NCBI RefSeq assembly: GCF_002224125.1 | Contig: NZ_NCSM01000011.1 | Span: forward strand, 534,722 to 598,721 | From: Streptomyces sp. NBS 14/10 | GTDB lineage: Bacteria > Actinomycetota > Actinomycetes > Streptomycetales > Streptomycetaceae | Direction: 5' to 3' | DNA length: 64,000 nucleotides | In this document: positions 43,912 through 53,031 of the stretch, one piece after another | How positions within the stretch are numbered: position 1 is the first letter of the stretch | How the letters are laid out: each line of letters begins with the position of its first letter | Made by a program: the position numbers and the translations under genes | Notes under the pieces: generated by a model | What the model was told of the DNA's origin: nothing | Databases searched by the model: none | The model's input: only the letters and a program-made list of their open reading frames with translations

Positions 43912-45402
43912 ATGACCCCAACCATCCCCGACTCCCCGGTGACCGGCGAACTCGGTGTCACCGGCCCCCTCGTGAACGGCACCTGGCTCGACAAGACATC
44001 GCTGGGCGCCGTCGACCACGTCAACCCCTCGACCGCCCGCGTCAACGGCTCCGTCCTGCTGTGCGGACCACAGGAGGTCGACGACGCCGTGGCCGCCGCC
44101 AGGGCGGCACACCCCGAGTGGCGGGCCATGTCCCCGGACAAGAGGCGCCGCATCCTCCAGCGGGTCGAGGAGCTGATGCTCGCCCGCGTCCCCGAGCTGG
44201 GGACGCTGACGACCCTCGAACTCGGTGCCCCGATCACGATGGCGTCCGCGCTCGCCCATCTGTGCGCCGGATGGTTCGGCTACTACGCGGGCTGGGCCGA
44301 CAAGATCGAGGGGGCGACCATCCCGCCGAGCCCGGTCATGGTTCCGGGGCTCGACTACACCGTCCCCGAGCCGTACGGGGTGGTCGGGGCCATCCTGACC
44401 TGGAACGGGCCGATCATGTCGGTCGGCATGAAGATCGCGCCCGCGCTCGCCGCGGGCAACTGCGTCGTCGTCAAGTCGCCCGATCTGGCGCCGTTCACGG
44501 TGGCGCGGTTCGCCGAGATCGCCCTGGAGGCCGGGCTGCCGCCCGGTGTCCTGCACATCCTGCCGGGCGGGCCCGAGGCCGGCGAGCACCTGGTCCGCCA
44601 CCCCGACGTCGACATGATCTCCTTCACCGGCGGTATCCCGACCGCGAAGAAGATCCTCGACTCCGCACGGCACACCCTCAAACCGGTCCTGCTCGAACTC
44701 GGCGGCAAAACGGCGAGCGTGGTGTTCCCGGACGCCGACGTGGACGCCGCGGTCGCCGGGACGGTCCGCTCCTGCTTCAACCTGTCGGGGCAGGGCTGCA
44801 ATCTCACCACCCGCCTGCTGGTCCACCACGACGCCTACGGCCGCGCCGTCGAGGCCGCCGCCGCTGCCGCCTCGGCTCTCACCGTCGGCGACCCCTTCGC
44901 ACCGGCCACCACCCTCGGCCCCGTGGTCGGAGCGGCGGCGCGCGACCGGATTCTCAAAGTGGTCGAACAGGCGGCCGCCGACAGCAGGCTGGTCGCCGGA
45001 GGCCACGCGGTCGACGCGTCGGTGCTCGCGCCACCGGTGCGTGACGGCTTCTTCGTCGAGCCGACGGTGCTCGCCGATGTGGACCCCGGCAGTGACGTCG
45101 CCCGGCACGAGGTGTTCGGACCGGTGCTGTCGATTCTCCCCTTCGGTACCGAGGAGGAGGCGGTGGACCTCGCCGACTCCACGCCGTACGGACTTGGCGC
45201 GGTCCTGTACACACGGGACGTGTCGCGGGTGCAGCGGATCGTGCCCCGGCTGCAGGCGGGCACCGTGCATGTGAACGGTGCGTCGGGCCAGCCGCCCGGC
45301 GCCCCGTTCGGGGGCTACAAGCACAGCGGGCACGGCCGGGAGGGCGGCACGGAAGGGCTCTTCGAGTTCCTCCAGACCAAGAACGTCTTCATCCGCGCGT
45401 AG
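43912..45402 (+). CDS. NAD(P)-dependent aldehyde dehydrogenase
   Basis: 496 aa. LNWNG-like GAILTWNGP, LELGGKTASVVFPDADV with the catalytic Glu, and catalytic Cys in NLSGQGCNLTT; end GREGGTEGLFEFLQTKN. ATG (MTPTIPDS) chosen; a GTG 24 codons earlier overlaps the previous stop as GTGA and would allow coupling, but the extra residues (MKPAHSMKPAHRP) are repetitive and non-conserved in look. Oxidises the aldehyde made by the upstream alcohol dehydrogenases to an acid. Confidence 0.9.
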   Translation: MTPTIPDSPVTGELGVTGPLVNGTWLDKTSLGAVDHVNPSTARVNGSVLLCGPQEVDDAVAAARAAHPEWRAMSPDKRRRILQRVEELMLARVPELGTLTTLELGAPITMASALAHLCAGWFGYYAGWADKIEGATIPPSPVMVPGLDYTVPEPYGVVGAILTWNGPIMSVGMKIAPALAAGNCVVVKSPDLAPFTVARFAEIALEAGLPPGVLHILPGGPEAGEHLVRHPDVDMISFTGGIPTAKKILDSARHTLKPVLLELGGKTASVVFPDADVDAAVAGTVRSCFNLSGQGCNLTTRLLVHHDAYGRAVEAAAAAASALTVGDPFAPATTLGPVVGAAARDRILKVVEQAAADSRLVAGGHAVDASVLAPPVRDGFFVEPTVLADVDPGSDVARHEVFGPVLSILPFGTEEEAVDLADSTPYGLGAVLYTRDVSRVQRIVPRLQAGTVHVNGASGQPPGAPFGGYKHSGHGREGGTEGLFEFLQTKNVFIRA

Positions 45403-45416
45403 CACCGGGAGTACTC

Positions 45417-46205
45417 ATGCATGACCGTCTTACGAACCAGACCGACCGTCTTACGGACCAGACCGCGAGAGATGTCCTGGTCACTGATCAACCCCCTTCG
45501 CCCGACACGCCGTTCGGGCGGGCGTCACGCGACTTCCTCTACGGGCAGGTGTGGGCGCGGCCCGGACTGAGCAGGCGCGACCGCCGCTGGGTGACCCTCA
45601 CCTGTGTGTCCGCCGCCGACTCTCCCGAGCCGATCGAGGAGCATGTCCACGCGGCGCTCGCCAGTGGGGACATCGGTCTGGCGGAGATGCTGGAGTTCGT
45701 GCTGCACTTCGCCGTCTACTGCGGCTGGCCCAAGGCCTCGCACCTGGAGGGTGCCATCGCCCGCCAGTGGGACCGCATCCACCGCGAACGCGGTGCGCAG
45801 ACGCCGCCCTGGCCCCAGCTGGAGAACACCACGCTCGGCCCGGGTGACATGGACAGGCGGCTGGAGCGGGGCGTCGAGGAGTTCATCGATGTCAACCTCA
45901 CCCCGGCGCCGCCCACCAACTCGCCGTACCGCCACGCGGGGATCCTCAACTTCGTGTTCGGGCACGTCTGGCAGCGGCCCGGCCTCAGGCGCCGCGAGCG
46001 CCGCATCATCACGGTGGCCAGTGTCGCGCTCGACGACTCGCCGATCCCGCTGCGGACGCATGTCGGCTCGGCCCTCCACTCCGGTGACATCACCAAGGAG
46101 GAGATGGACGAGATCGTGCTCCAGTTCGCGGCGTACTACGGATTCGCGAAGGGGGACGCGCTCGCGGACGCGGTCGAGGCGGCATGGGCGACGAAACCGG
46201 ACTGA
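45417..46205 (+). CDS. Carboxymuconolactone decarboxylase-family protein, two-domain
   Basis: 262 aa. Two AhpD/CMD folds: first LYGQVWARPGLSRRDRRWVT with EEHVHAALASGDIGLAE, second NFVFGHVWQRPGLRRRERRI with LRTHVGSALHSGDITKEE. The Cys-x-x-Cys seen in AhpD-type peroxidases is absent, so it is a gamma-CMD-like lactone enzyme rather than a peroxidase. ATG with CGGGAG five bases upstream. Last gene of the operon, 9 bp from convergent mftG. Substrate unknown. Confidence 0.82.
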   Translation: MHDRLTNQTDRLTDQTARDVLVTDQPPSPDTPFGRASRDFLYGQVWARPGLSRRDRRWVTLTCVSAADSPEPIEEHVHAALASGDIGLAEMLEFVLHFAVYCGWPKASHLEGAIARQWDRIHRERGAQTPPWPQLENTTLGPGDMDRRLERGVEEFIDVNLTPAPPTNSPYRHAGILNFVFGHVWQRPGLRRRERRIITVASVALDDSPIPLRTHVGSALHSGDITKEEMDEIVLQFAAYYGFAKGDALADAVEAAWATKPD

Positions 46206-46214
46206 CGGGCCGGC

Positions 46215-47753
46215 TCACGTACGGCGCAGGGAGTCGGCGGCGAGTTCCCCGATGAGGACGGCGGTGGCGGCGGGGCCACGGAGCGGGGCCTCGGGCAGTA
46301 CGGACGTATCAGCCACCCGCAAGCGGGCGACCGAGTGCACTCTCCCATGGGCATCGACCGCGCCCGTCGACCCCATCGGCACTGTGCCGCAGGTGTGTTG
46401 CGCGGTTCCAAGACGTGCCCGTATCCACTGGTCGAGGGCGCGGTCGTCGCCTGTCGAGCCGGGTTCGAACGGTTCGGCCGGTCCCGCGCACACCTCGGCG
46501 AACGCGGCGGTCTTCAGCAGCTGAAGTGCGGCTCGGACCGCCTCCCGCATCCCGCGCCGCTCGTCGGGCGTGGCGAGGTAGTCGTAGTCGATACGCGGGG
46601 GCACCTCGGGGTCGGCCGACACGGTCCGCAGCCCGCCGCCGCGCCGGGGCGCCTGCACGGACACCAGGAGCGGCAGCGGCCCCCGCCCCGCCGCCACGGA
46701 CCCTCGGGTCAGCGCCGTCAACCGCAGCAGCGACTGCAGGACTTCGAGATCCCCGGCCATTCGCTCATCCGGGGTGCCCGACGAGGACCCGAGGTGCAGC
46801 ACACCACCGAGCCATGTGTCCGCCGGATCGGGCAGGGGATGTCCGGGCCGCCACTCCACCGCCACCTGGGGGTGATCGCTGATCGCGGCGCCCACGGCGG
46901 GGAGGTCGGCCACGACGTCGATCCCGAGCGCGGCGAGCTGCCGCGCCGGGCCGATCCCCGACAGGTGCAGCACATGGGGCGTCACGAGCGCCCCCGCGCA
47001 GAGGACGACCTCGCCTGCCGGGACGACGACGCGCCGCCCGGCGTGCTCGGCCACCACTCCCGTCGCCCGGCCCCGCTCGATGACGACCGAGCGCACGACA
47101 TGTTCACCGCGCACCGTCAGATTCGGACGGGCGGCCGCCGCCCAGAGGTAGCCGAGTGCGGTGTTGACGCGCCGTCCAGCCCGGGTGTTCGTCGGCACGG
47201 GGCCGAAGCCCGGCGGTTCCTGGGCGTTCTTGTCGGGCTCCGCGGGATGCCCCGACTCGTGTGCGGCGGCGGCGAAGGCTGCGGCGGCCGGATGGCCCAC
47301 AGGCGTGCGGCGCACCGGCACCGGACCGGCGTCCCCGTGCTCCGGGCCTGCCCCATGGTCGAGGTCGGTCTCCAGCGACCGCAGGAACGGCAGCACCCGT
47401 TCGTACGTCCACCGCGCGTCGCCCGCCTGCCGCGCCCAGCGCGTGAAGTCGCACCGGCGGGCCCGGATGAAGTAGCCGCCGTTGACGGTCGTCGAACCGC
47501 CCAGGACCCGGCCCCGCGGAGCCTGGTAGGGGTGTGCCGGGGTGAGGTGCACCGGGACGGCGCGCACATACGGATGGCCTGGACGGGCGCCCGGGACCAG
47601 GCGCGCGTCCAGGGCTCCCTCCGGGAAGCCGCCGGCCGGCACCGGCCCCGCCTCCAGCAGCAGCACCTCGCAGCCCGCGTCCTCACTCAGCCGGGAGGCC
47701 AGCACCGCGCCGCTGCCGCCCGCGCCCACCACCAGCACATCGGGGATCCGCAC
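46215..47753 (-). CDS. mftG: MftG, GMC-family mycofactocin dehydrogenase
   Basis: 512 aa. FAD-binding VVGAGGSGAVLASRLSED and LLLEAGP, GMC signature RGRVLGGSTTVNGGYFIRAR, active-site His in TAQHTCGTVPMG and the C-terminal RVADTSVLPEAPLRGPAAT. GTG at 47753 is preferred: it has AAGGGA upstream and leaves the ATTCTC palindrome outside the gene; an ATG 13 codons earlier would overlap that box. MftG reoxidises mycofactocinol and hands electrons to the respiratory chain. Divergent from mftA. Confidence 0.9.
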   Translation of the reverse strand: MRIPDVLVVGAGGSGAVLASRLSEDAGCEVLLLEAGPVPAGGFPEGALDARLVPGARPGHPYVRAVPVHLTPAHPYQAPRGRVLGGSTTVNGGYFIRARRCDFTRWARQAGDARWTYERVLPFLRSLETDLDHGAGPEHGDAGPVPVRRTPVGHPAAAAFAAAAHESGHPAEPDKNAQEPPGFGPVPTNTRAGRRVNTALGYLWAAAARPNLTVRGEHVVRSVVIERGRATGVVAEHAGRRVVVPAGEVVLCAGALVTPHVLHLSGIGPARQLAALGIDVVADLPAVGAAISDHPQVAVEWRPGHPLPDPADTWLGGVLHLGSSSGTPDERMAGDLEVLQSLLRLTALTRGSVAAGRGPLPLLVSVQAPRRGGGLRTVSADPEVPPRIDYDYLATPDERRGMREAVRAALQLLKTAAFAEVCAGPAEPFEPGSTGDDRALDQWIRARLGTAQHTCGTVPMGSTGAVDAHGRVHSVARLRVADTSVLPEAPLRGPAATAVLIGELAADSLRRT

Positions 47754-47782
47754 CGGTCCAGGGTTCCCTTCCTCACTCGATG

Positions 47783-47810
47783 GAAATACCATTCTCTCCA
47801 GCAGAGAATA
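47783..47810. promoter_or_regulatory. Box B: ATTCTC palindromes in the mftG/mftA divergent promoter
   Basis: GGAAATACCATTCTC (47783-47797) matches the 15-bp box A at 13 of 15 core-and-spacer-insensitive positions only in its right half and centre spacing; it overlaps a perfect ATTCTCT-CCAGC-AGAGAAT (47792-47810). Between divergent start codons, so it can control both mftG and mftABCDEF. Probable regulator: one of the island TetR proteins. Confidence 0.7.
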
Positions 47811-47842
47811 ACCGAATCCAATCGTGTCATACGGGAGCCTCG

Positions 47843-47983
47843 ATGGCGGAGATGACGAATACGCAGACTCACGACCTGGACGAGCCGAACACCCCGGACG
47901 ACGGCCAGGAGCCCCTGGCCGACTCCCTGGCCGACTCCCTGATCGAGGATGTCTCGATCGACGGCATGTGCGGCGTGTACTGA
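47843..47983 (+). CDS. mftA: MftA, mycofactocin precursor peptide
   Basis: 46 aa. Acidic leader with a duplicated LADS unit (encoded by a perfect 12-bp tandem repeat at 47915-47938) and the invariant C-terminal core IDGMCGVY; the last Val-Tyr pair is what MftC, MftD and MftE convert into premycofactocin. ATG with GGGAG five bases upstream, chosen over a start 21 codons earlier. Overlaps mftB as TGATG. Confidence 0.95.
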   Translation: MAEMTNTQTHDLDEPNTPDDGQEPLADSLADSLIEDVSIDGMCGVY

Positions 47984-48306
47984 TGTCGGCGGAGACCGGC
48001 ACGGACACCGGCACGGCCCCCGGAGCGGAACCCGTCGACGCGCTCGACCGGGCCTGGGCCCTCCACCCTCAGGTCTCCCTGCGGCCCGAGCCGTTCGGCG
48101 CGCTCCTCTACCACTTCGGCACGCGGCGGCTCACCTTCCTCAAGGACCCGCGCCTGGTCGAGGTCGTCCGCCGACTGCCCGCAACGCCCACGGCGCGCGC
48201 GGCGTGCGCGCACTGCCGGGTACCGGATGCCGAACTCCCCCGGTTCGGCGCCGCGTTGGCGTCCCTCGCGCGGTCCGCCATGCTCGTCGAGCGTGCTCAT
48301 GGGTGA
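47983..48306 (+). CDS. mftB: MftB, mycofactocin peptide chaperone (RRE domain)
   Basis: 107 aa. PqqD-like RiPP recognition element: LDRAWALHPQVSLRPEPFGA, LLYHFGTRRLTFLKDPRLVE. It presents MftA to the radical SAM enzyme MftC. ATG overlaps the mftA stop (TGATG). The start adds about 15 less-conserved residues. Confidence 0.92.
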   Translation: MSAETGTDTGTAPGAEPVDALDRAWALHPQVSLRPEPFGALLYHFGTRRLTFLKDPRLVEVVRRLPATPTARAACAHCRVPDAELPRFGAALASLARSAMLVERAHG

Positions 48307-48310
48307 GCCC

Positions 48311-49501
48311 ATGTCCATCGCCCCCGCCGACGCCCGGCAACCGCGCCTGACCGAGCTGTTCGAGGCCGGCCTCGACGCGCCGATCTGCCTCACCTGGGAA
48401 CTGACCTACGCCTGCAATCTGTCCTGCGTCCACTGCCTGTCCAGCTCGGGGCGGCGCGACCCGCGCGAACTCAGCACGGACGAGGCCAAAGCCGTCGTCG
48501 ACGAGCTGGAGGCCATGCGGGTCTTCTACGTCAACATCGGTGGCGGTGAACCGACGGTCCGCCCGGACTTCTGGGAACTGCTCGACTACGCCACCGCACA
48601 CCACGTCGGCGTGAAGTTCTCCACCAACGGAGTGCGGATCACACCCGAGAACGCGCGGCGCCTCGCAGCCGACGACTACGTCGACGTGCAGGTCTCGCTG
48701 GACGGCGCGACGGCTGAGGTCAACGACGCGCTGCGCGGCGCCGGTTCGTACGCGACCGCGTTGCGCGCCCTCGAACGGCTCGCCGACGCCGGGCTGCGGG
48801 GGGTGAAGCTGTCCGTCGTCTGTACCCGCCACAACATTCCCCAGCTCGACGCGTTCAAGGCGCTCGCGGACCGCTTCGGCGCACAGCTGCGGCTGACCAG
48901 GCTGCGGCCATCCGGACGCGGCGCCGACGTGTGGGACACCCTTCATCCCACGGCGGACCAGCAGCGCGAGCTGTACGCGTGGCTGCTCGACCACGGTGAA
49001 TCGGTGCTGACCGGGGATTCGTTCTTCCATCTGTCGGCGTACGGGCGTTCGCTGCCGGGGCTCAATCTGTGCGGGGCCGGGCGGGTGGTGTGCCTGATAG
49101 ATCCGGTCGGGGACGTGTACGCATGCCCCTTCGCGATCCACGACGAGTTCCGCGCCGGGAACGTACGGGAACCGGGTGGCTTCGCCGGAGTCTGGCGCAC
49201 CTCCCCGCTCTTCGAGCGGTTGCGCTCGCCGCACACCGGGGGCGCCTGCCGCTCGTGCGGCTTCTACGACAGCTGCAAGGGCGGCTGTATGGCGGCCAAG
49301 TTCTTCACGGGGCTGCCGCTCGACGGCCCGGATCCCGAGTGTGTCCGCGGGTTCGGTGCTGAAGCACTCGCGCGGCGGCGGTCGCCCACCGACCGGCCGA
49401 GGCCGGCCGCGGACCACTCCCGGCCGGTCTTCGTCCCGCTGAGCCACCGGCCACCCGTGTCGGCCTGCGACGAGAGCCCGCTGTCCGGGTTCCGTCCCTG
49501 A
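48311..49501 (+). CDS. mftC: MftC, mycofactocin radical SAM/SPASM maturase
   Basis: 396 aa. Radical SAM motif C35-x3-C39-x2-C42 in TYACNLSCVHCLSSSG; NIGGGEPT; SPASM Cys set (LCGAGRVVCLIDPVG, YACPFAI, GACRSCGFYDSCKGGC). Catalyses oxidative decarboxylation of the MftA C-terminal Tyr and then Val-Tyr crosslinking. ATG at 48311 (GGTGA upstream) starts 5 bp after mftB; an ATG 4 codons earlier overlaps mftB. The last 35 residues are Pro/Arg-rich. Confidence 0.95.
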   Translation: MSIAPADARQPRLTELFEAGLDAPICLTWELTYACNLSCVHCLSSSGRRDPRELSTDEAKAVVDELEAMRVFYVNIGGGEPTVRPDFWELLDYATAHHVGVKFSTNGVRITPENARRLAADDYVDVQVSLDGATAEVNDALRGAGSYATALRALERLADAGLRGVKLSVVCTRHNIPQLDAFKALADRFGAQLRLTRLRPSGRGADVWDTLHPTADQQRELYAWLLDHGESVLTGDSFFHLSAYGRSLPGLNLCGAGRVVCLIDPVGDVYACPFAIHDEFRAGNVREPGGFAGVWRTSPLFERLRSPHTGGACRSCGFYDSCKGGCMAAKFFTGLPLDGPDPECVRGFGAEALARRRSPTDRPRPAADHSRPVFVPLSHRPPVSACDESPLSGFRP

Positions 49502-49532
49502 ACCGCCAGACGCGCGCGACGCAGGCACAGCG

Positions 49533-49568
49533 CCTGACGCATGCGATCCACCTGACGTATGCGATCCA
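49533..49568. repeat. 18-bp tandem duplication upstream of mftD
   Basis: Copies at 49533-49550 and 49551-49568 differ at one base (cctgacgcatgcgatcca against cctgacgtatgcgatcca). The 85-bp gap between mftC and mftD ends with the mftD ribosome site (GAGGAGG). Could be a small duplication or a regulatory spacer. Confidence 0.6.
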
Positions 49569-49586
49569 CCCGAGGAGGCACCGGAG

Positions 49587-50798
49587 TTGAACCCGCTCAA
49601 CGCCTTACGCCGCAACCCGTGGTTCGAGACGGTCGCAGAGGCCCGCAGGAGGGCGCGGCGGCGGCTGCCCGGCAGTGTGTACGGGGCCTTGTTCGCCGGA
49701 TCGGAGCGCGGCCGGACCATCGCCGACAACACCTCCGCCTTCGCCGAACTCGGCTTCGCCCCCCGGGTGGCCGGCCACCACGGCGAGCGCGGGCTGGCCA
49801 CCACCGTCATGGGCGTCGAGACGTCGTTCCCCGTGGTCATCTCCCCCACCGGGGTCCAGGCCGTCGATCCCGAGGGCGAGGTCGCCGTCGCCCGCGCCGC
49901 GGCGAACCGGGGCGTGATCATGGGGCTGAGTTCATTCGCCGCCAGGCCGGTGGAGGAGGTGTGCGCGGCCCATCCGAACGTGTTCTTCCAGGTCTACTGG
50001 AGTGGCGAACGGGACGTGCTGCTCCAGCGGATGGAGCGGGCCCGCCGGGCCGGGGCGAAGGCGCTGATCGCCACGTTGGACTGGTCGTTCTCACACGGCC
50101 GCGACTGGGGCAGTCCGGTGATCCCGGAGCGGGTCGACGTACGCACGGCGCTGCGGATGGCTCCCCAGGTGCTGCCGCGTCCCGGGTGGTTGTGGCGGTA
50201 CGCGCGAAGTGGCGGCGTACCGGATCTGACCGTGCCGAACCTGCGGCCGCCCGGAGGTGAGGCGCCGACCTTCTTCGGCGCGTACGGGGAGTGGATGGGG
50301 ACGGCCCCGCCGACCTGGGACGACGTCAAGTGGCTGCGGGAGGAGTGGGGCGGGCCGTTCCTGCTGAAGGGCGTGTGCCGGGTCGACGACGCGCGCCGCG
50401 CGGCCGACGCGGGGGTGACCGCGATCTCGGTGTCCAACCACGGCGGCAACAACCTGGACACCACCCCCGCGACGATCCGGCTGCTGCCCGCGATCGCCGA
50501 GGCGGTCGGGGACGAGATCGAGGTGCTGCTCGACGGTGGTGTCCGGCGGGGCGGCGACGTGGCCAAGGCGCTCGCGCTCGGCGCGCGGGCCGTGCTCATC
50601 GGGCGGGCCTACCTGTGGGGTCTGGCCGCGAACGGGCAGGCCGGGGTGGAGAACGTGCTCGACATCCTGCGTGGCGGCCTGGACTCCGCGGTGCTCGGGC
50701 TGGGCCGCGCCTCCGTCCACGAACTGTGCCCGGACGACCTGCATGTGCCGCCCGGCTTCGCCGTGGCACTGGGCGCCGACACCGGCGCGGAGGCTTGA
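49587..50798 (+). CDS. mftD: MftD, premycofactocin synthase (FMN-dependent)
   Basis: 403 aa. Lactate-dehydrogenase/glycolate-oxidase-like FMN barrel: VVISPTGVQAVDPEGEVAVA, GAKALIATLDWSF, active-site His in SVSNHGGNNLDTT, LDGGVRRGGDVAKALALGA. Oxidises the decarboxylated C-terminal intermediate to the redox-active premycofactocin. TTG start with GAGGAGG eight bases upstream. Followed at 4 bp by mftE. Confidence 0.95.
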   Translation: MNPLNALRRNPWFETVAEARRRARRRLPGSVYGALFAGSERGRTIADNTSAFAELGFAPRVAGHHGERGLATTVMGVETSFPVVISPTGVQAVDPEGEVAVARAAANRGVIMGLSSFAARPVEEVCAAHPNVFFQVYWSGERDVLLQRMERARRAGAKALIATLDWSFSHGRDWGSPVIPERVDVRTALRMAPQVLPRPGWLWRYARSGGVPDLTVPNLRPPGGEAPTFFGAYGEWMGTAPPTWDDVKWLREEWGGPFLLKGVCRVDDARRAADAGVTAISVSNHGGNNLDTTPATIRLLPAIAEAVGDEIEVLLDGGVRRGGDVAKALALGARAVLIGRAYLWGLAANGQAGVENVLDILRGGLDSAVLGLGRASVHELCPDDLHVPPGFAVALGADTGAEA

Positions 50799-50802
50799 GG
50801 AG

Positions 50803-51510
50803 GTGGCCGGCCGGCTCGCGGACGCGGCGTGGCCGGACATCCCGGCCGACGCCCTGGTCCTCGTGCCCCTCGGCTCGACCGAACAGCACGGCCCCCATCT
50901 GCCCCTGTCCACCGACACACTGATCGCCCGGGCGGTCGCGCGGGAGGCCGCCGGGCTGCTGCGCGGCTCCCGTCCGGTTCTGGTGGCGCCCGCGGTCCCG
51001 TACGGGGCGAGCGGAGAACACGCGGACTTCCCCGGCACCGTCTCCAGCGGTCACGAGGCGCTGGGCCACCTCCTCGTCGAGGCGGTCCGCTCCCTCGCCC
51101 TGTGGGCGGCGCGGGTCGCCTTCGTGAACGGGCACGGGGGCAACACGACGACGCTGCGCACGTTTGTCGCGCGGCTGCGCGACGAGGGGCACGACGTGGG
51201 CTGGACCGGCTGCGAGGTCGTCGGTGGCGACGCCCACGCCGGCCGCACGGAGACGTCGCTGCTGCTGCACCTCGCACCGCGCCACGTGCTCGCCCGACGG
51301 GCCGCACCCGGCGAGCGGCGCCCCCTGTCGGCCCTCATGCCACGGCTGCGGACCCAGGGTGTGCGGGCCGTCTCGCCGAACGGCGTACTCGGCGACCCGA
51401 CCGGCGCCAGCGCCGCACAAGGGCGGTCGCTACTGCGGGAGTTGGCGGCGGACACGGCAGCGCGGCTGGCCGCATGGCACCCCGACGACCAAGGAAGGCT
51501 GTCCCGATGA
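50803..51510 (+). CDS. mftE: MftE, creatininase-family peptidase
   Basis: 235 aa. Metal-binding creatininase motifs LGSTEQHGPHLPLSTDTL, SGEHADFPGT, NGHGGN and GDAHAGRTETS. Releases the crosslinked Val-Tyr dipeptide (AHDP) from the peptide. GTG start with GGAGG nine bases upstream in the end of mftD; no earlier frame start fits. The stop overlaps the next gene (ATGA). Confidence 0.93.
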   Translation: MAGRLADAAWPDIPADALVLVPLGSTEQHGPHLPLSTDTLIARAVAREAAGLLRGSRPVLVAPAVPYGASGEHADFPGTVSSGHEALGHLLVEAVRSLALWAARVAFVNGHGGNTTTLRTFVARLRDEGHDVGWTGCEVVGGDAHAGRTETSLLLHLAPRHVLARRAAPGERRPLSALMPRLRTQGVRAVSPNGVLGDPTGASAAQGRSLLRELAADTAARLAAWHPDDQGRLSR

Positions 51511-52967
51511 CCCGGCACACGCCCGCTCCGCCCGCACTGTTCCCCGCCGGGCTGCGCGTGGCGCTCGCCCCCTCCACGTCGTTCCGGGCGTCTGGGCGGG
51601 TGGCGACGGGCGGGGCGCCCTGGGGTGTCGCCCGGTTCAAGGAGGCGGCCCTCCCGTACCTCGCGGAGCTGCGCCGGGCGGGGCCCGGCGGCCTGGTGCC
51701 CGGGACGGCCCTGGGCCGGGCCCTCGCCCGGCAGCTCGTCGACCGGGGGCTCGCCCACCCGGTGCCCGCTTCCCGCCCCGGCCCGCACCCCGTGACGGTG
51801 GTCGTGCCCGCCTATGGCCGAGCGCACGAACTCGACCGCTGCCTGGGCGCGTTGCACGGGCTGCCCGTGGTGGTCGTGGACGACGGATCGCCCGACGCCG
51901 GCCCGGTGCGCGAGGCCGCCGAGCGGCACGGGGCACGCCTGGTGCGCCATGACGTGAACCGCGGACCGGCCGCCGCCCGCAACACCGGAGCGGCGCTGGC
52001 CGACACGCCCTTGGTCGCGTTCGTCGACTCCGACTGCCGCCCGGCGGACGGGTGCCTGGACATCCTCGTCCCGTCCTTCGACGACCCGAAGGTGGCGGCG
52101 GTCGCGCCACGGATCGTTCCGGACCTCCCCCTTCCCCCGCGCGGGCTGCTCGCGCGCTACGAGGCCGCCCGCTCCGCCCTAGACCTGGGGCGGGACCAGG
52201 ATCTCGTGAGGCCTCGCGCGCGCGTCGGTTTCGTGCCGACCGCCACGCTGGTCGTACGACGAGACGTGCTGCGCGATGTGGCGTTCGACGAGGAGCTGCG
52301 GCTCGGCGAGGACGTCGACTTCGTGTGGCGGCTGCACGACCGCGGCCTGCACGTGCGCTATCAGCCGAGGGCGCGTGTCGCCCACACACCGCGGCTCGCC
52401 TGGCGTGCGGCGGCGCGCCGCAGGCACGAGTACGGCACGTCAGCCGCCGCGCTGGCCCGCCGCCATCCCGGCCGGCTGGCTCCGGTTCGCCCCTCCGTCT
52501 GGAATCTGCTGACCTTGGCGTTCGTCGCCCAGGGGCGGCCCCGTGCGGGTGCCGTGAGCGCGCTGGTGTCGGCGGGGCTGCTGCGACGCCGTCTCGCGGG
52601 CACACCGGGGGCGACGGGGCTGAGCGTGTCCGTGGTGGCCCAGGGCCTGGTGGCCGACGCTTCGACGCTCGGGCTCGCCCTGCGCCGCGAGTGGTGGCCG
52701 CTCGGGCTGCTGTGCCTGGCCACGGCGGGCCGCAGCCGCCTCGCCCGGTCCGGCGCGGTGGCCATGCTCGCGCCGCTCGCCGCGGAGTGGGTCACCCGCG
52801 GGCCGCGGCTGGGACCCGTCCCCTGGGCCGTGCTGCGGTGTCTCGACGACCTGGCGTACGGCACCGGGGTGACCGCCTCGGCCCTGCGCCACCGCTCACT
52901 CGCCGTGATCGCGCCGCGGATTCAGCTGCCTTTCACGAAGCGCACCGATGACAGGCAGACCGGGTGA
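51507..52967 (+). CDS. mftF: MftF, mycofactocin glycosyltransferase
   Basis: 486 aa. GT2-type: TVVVPAYGRAHELDRCLGAL, VVDDGSPD, the metal-binding pair in AFVDSDCRPADG, and ELRLGEDVDFVWRLHDRGL. N-terminal extension before the GT domain and a C-terminal hydrophobic part. Adds an oligo-glucose tail to premycofactocin to give mycofactocin. ATGA overlap with mftE. Last gene of the mft transcript, followed by a strong hairpin. Confidence 0.92.
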   Translation: MTRHTPAPPALFPAGLRVALAPSTSFRASGRVATGGAPWGVARFKEAALPYLAELRRAGPGGLVPGTALGRALARQLVDRGLAHPVPASRPGPHPVTVVVPAYGRAHELDRCLGALHGLPVVVVDDGSPDAGPVREAAERHGARLVRHDVNRGPAAARNTGAALADTPLVAFVDSDCRPADGCLDILVPSFDDPKVAAVAPRIVPDLPLPPRGLLARYEAARSALDLGRDQDLVRPRARVGFVPTATLVVRRDVLRDVAFDEELRLGEDVDFVWRLHDRGLHVRYQPRARVAHTPRLAWRAAARRRHEYGTSAAALARRHPGRLAPVRPSVWNLLTLAFVAQGRPRAGAVSALVSAGLLRRRLAGTPGATGLSVSVVAQGLVADASTLGLALRREWWPLGLLCLATAGRSRLARSGAVAMLAPLAAEWVTRGPRLGPVPWAVLRCLDDLAYGTGVTASALRHRSLAVIAPRIQLPFTKRTDDRQTG

Positions 52968-52971
52968 CACC

Positions 52972-53010
52972 GGGACGGTACGTGGCACACGAGAGGCCAC
53001 GTACCGTCCC
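52972..53010. terminator. Strong hairpin between mftF and convergent ferredoxin gene
   Basis: Perfect 15-bp stem (GGGACGGTACGTGGC at 52972-52986, its complement at 52996-53010, 9-nt loop). Ends the mftABCDEF transcript and probably the ferredoxin operon from the other side. Confidence 0.85.
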
Positions 53011-53031
53011 TGATCCCGCCCGCCGCTGTGC

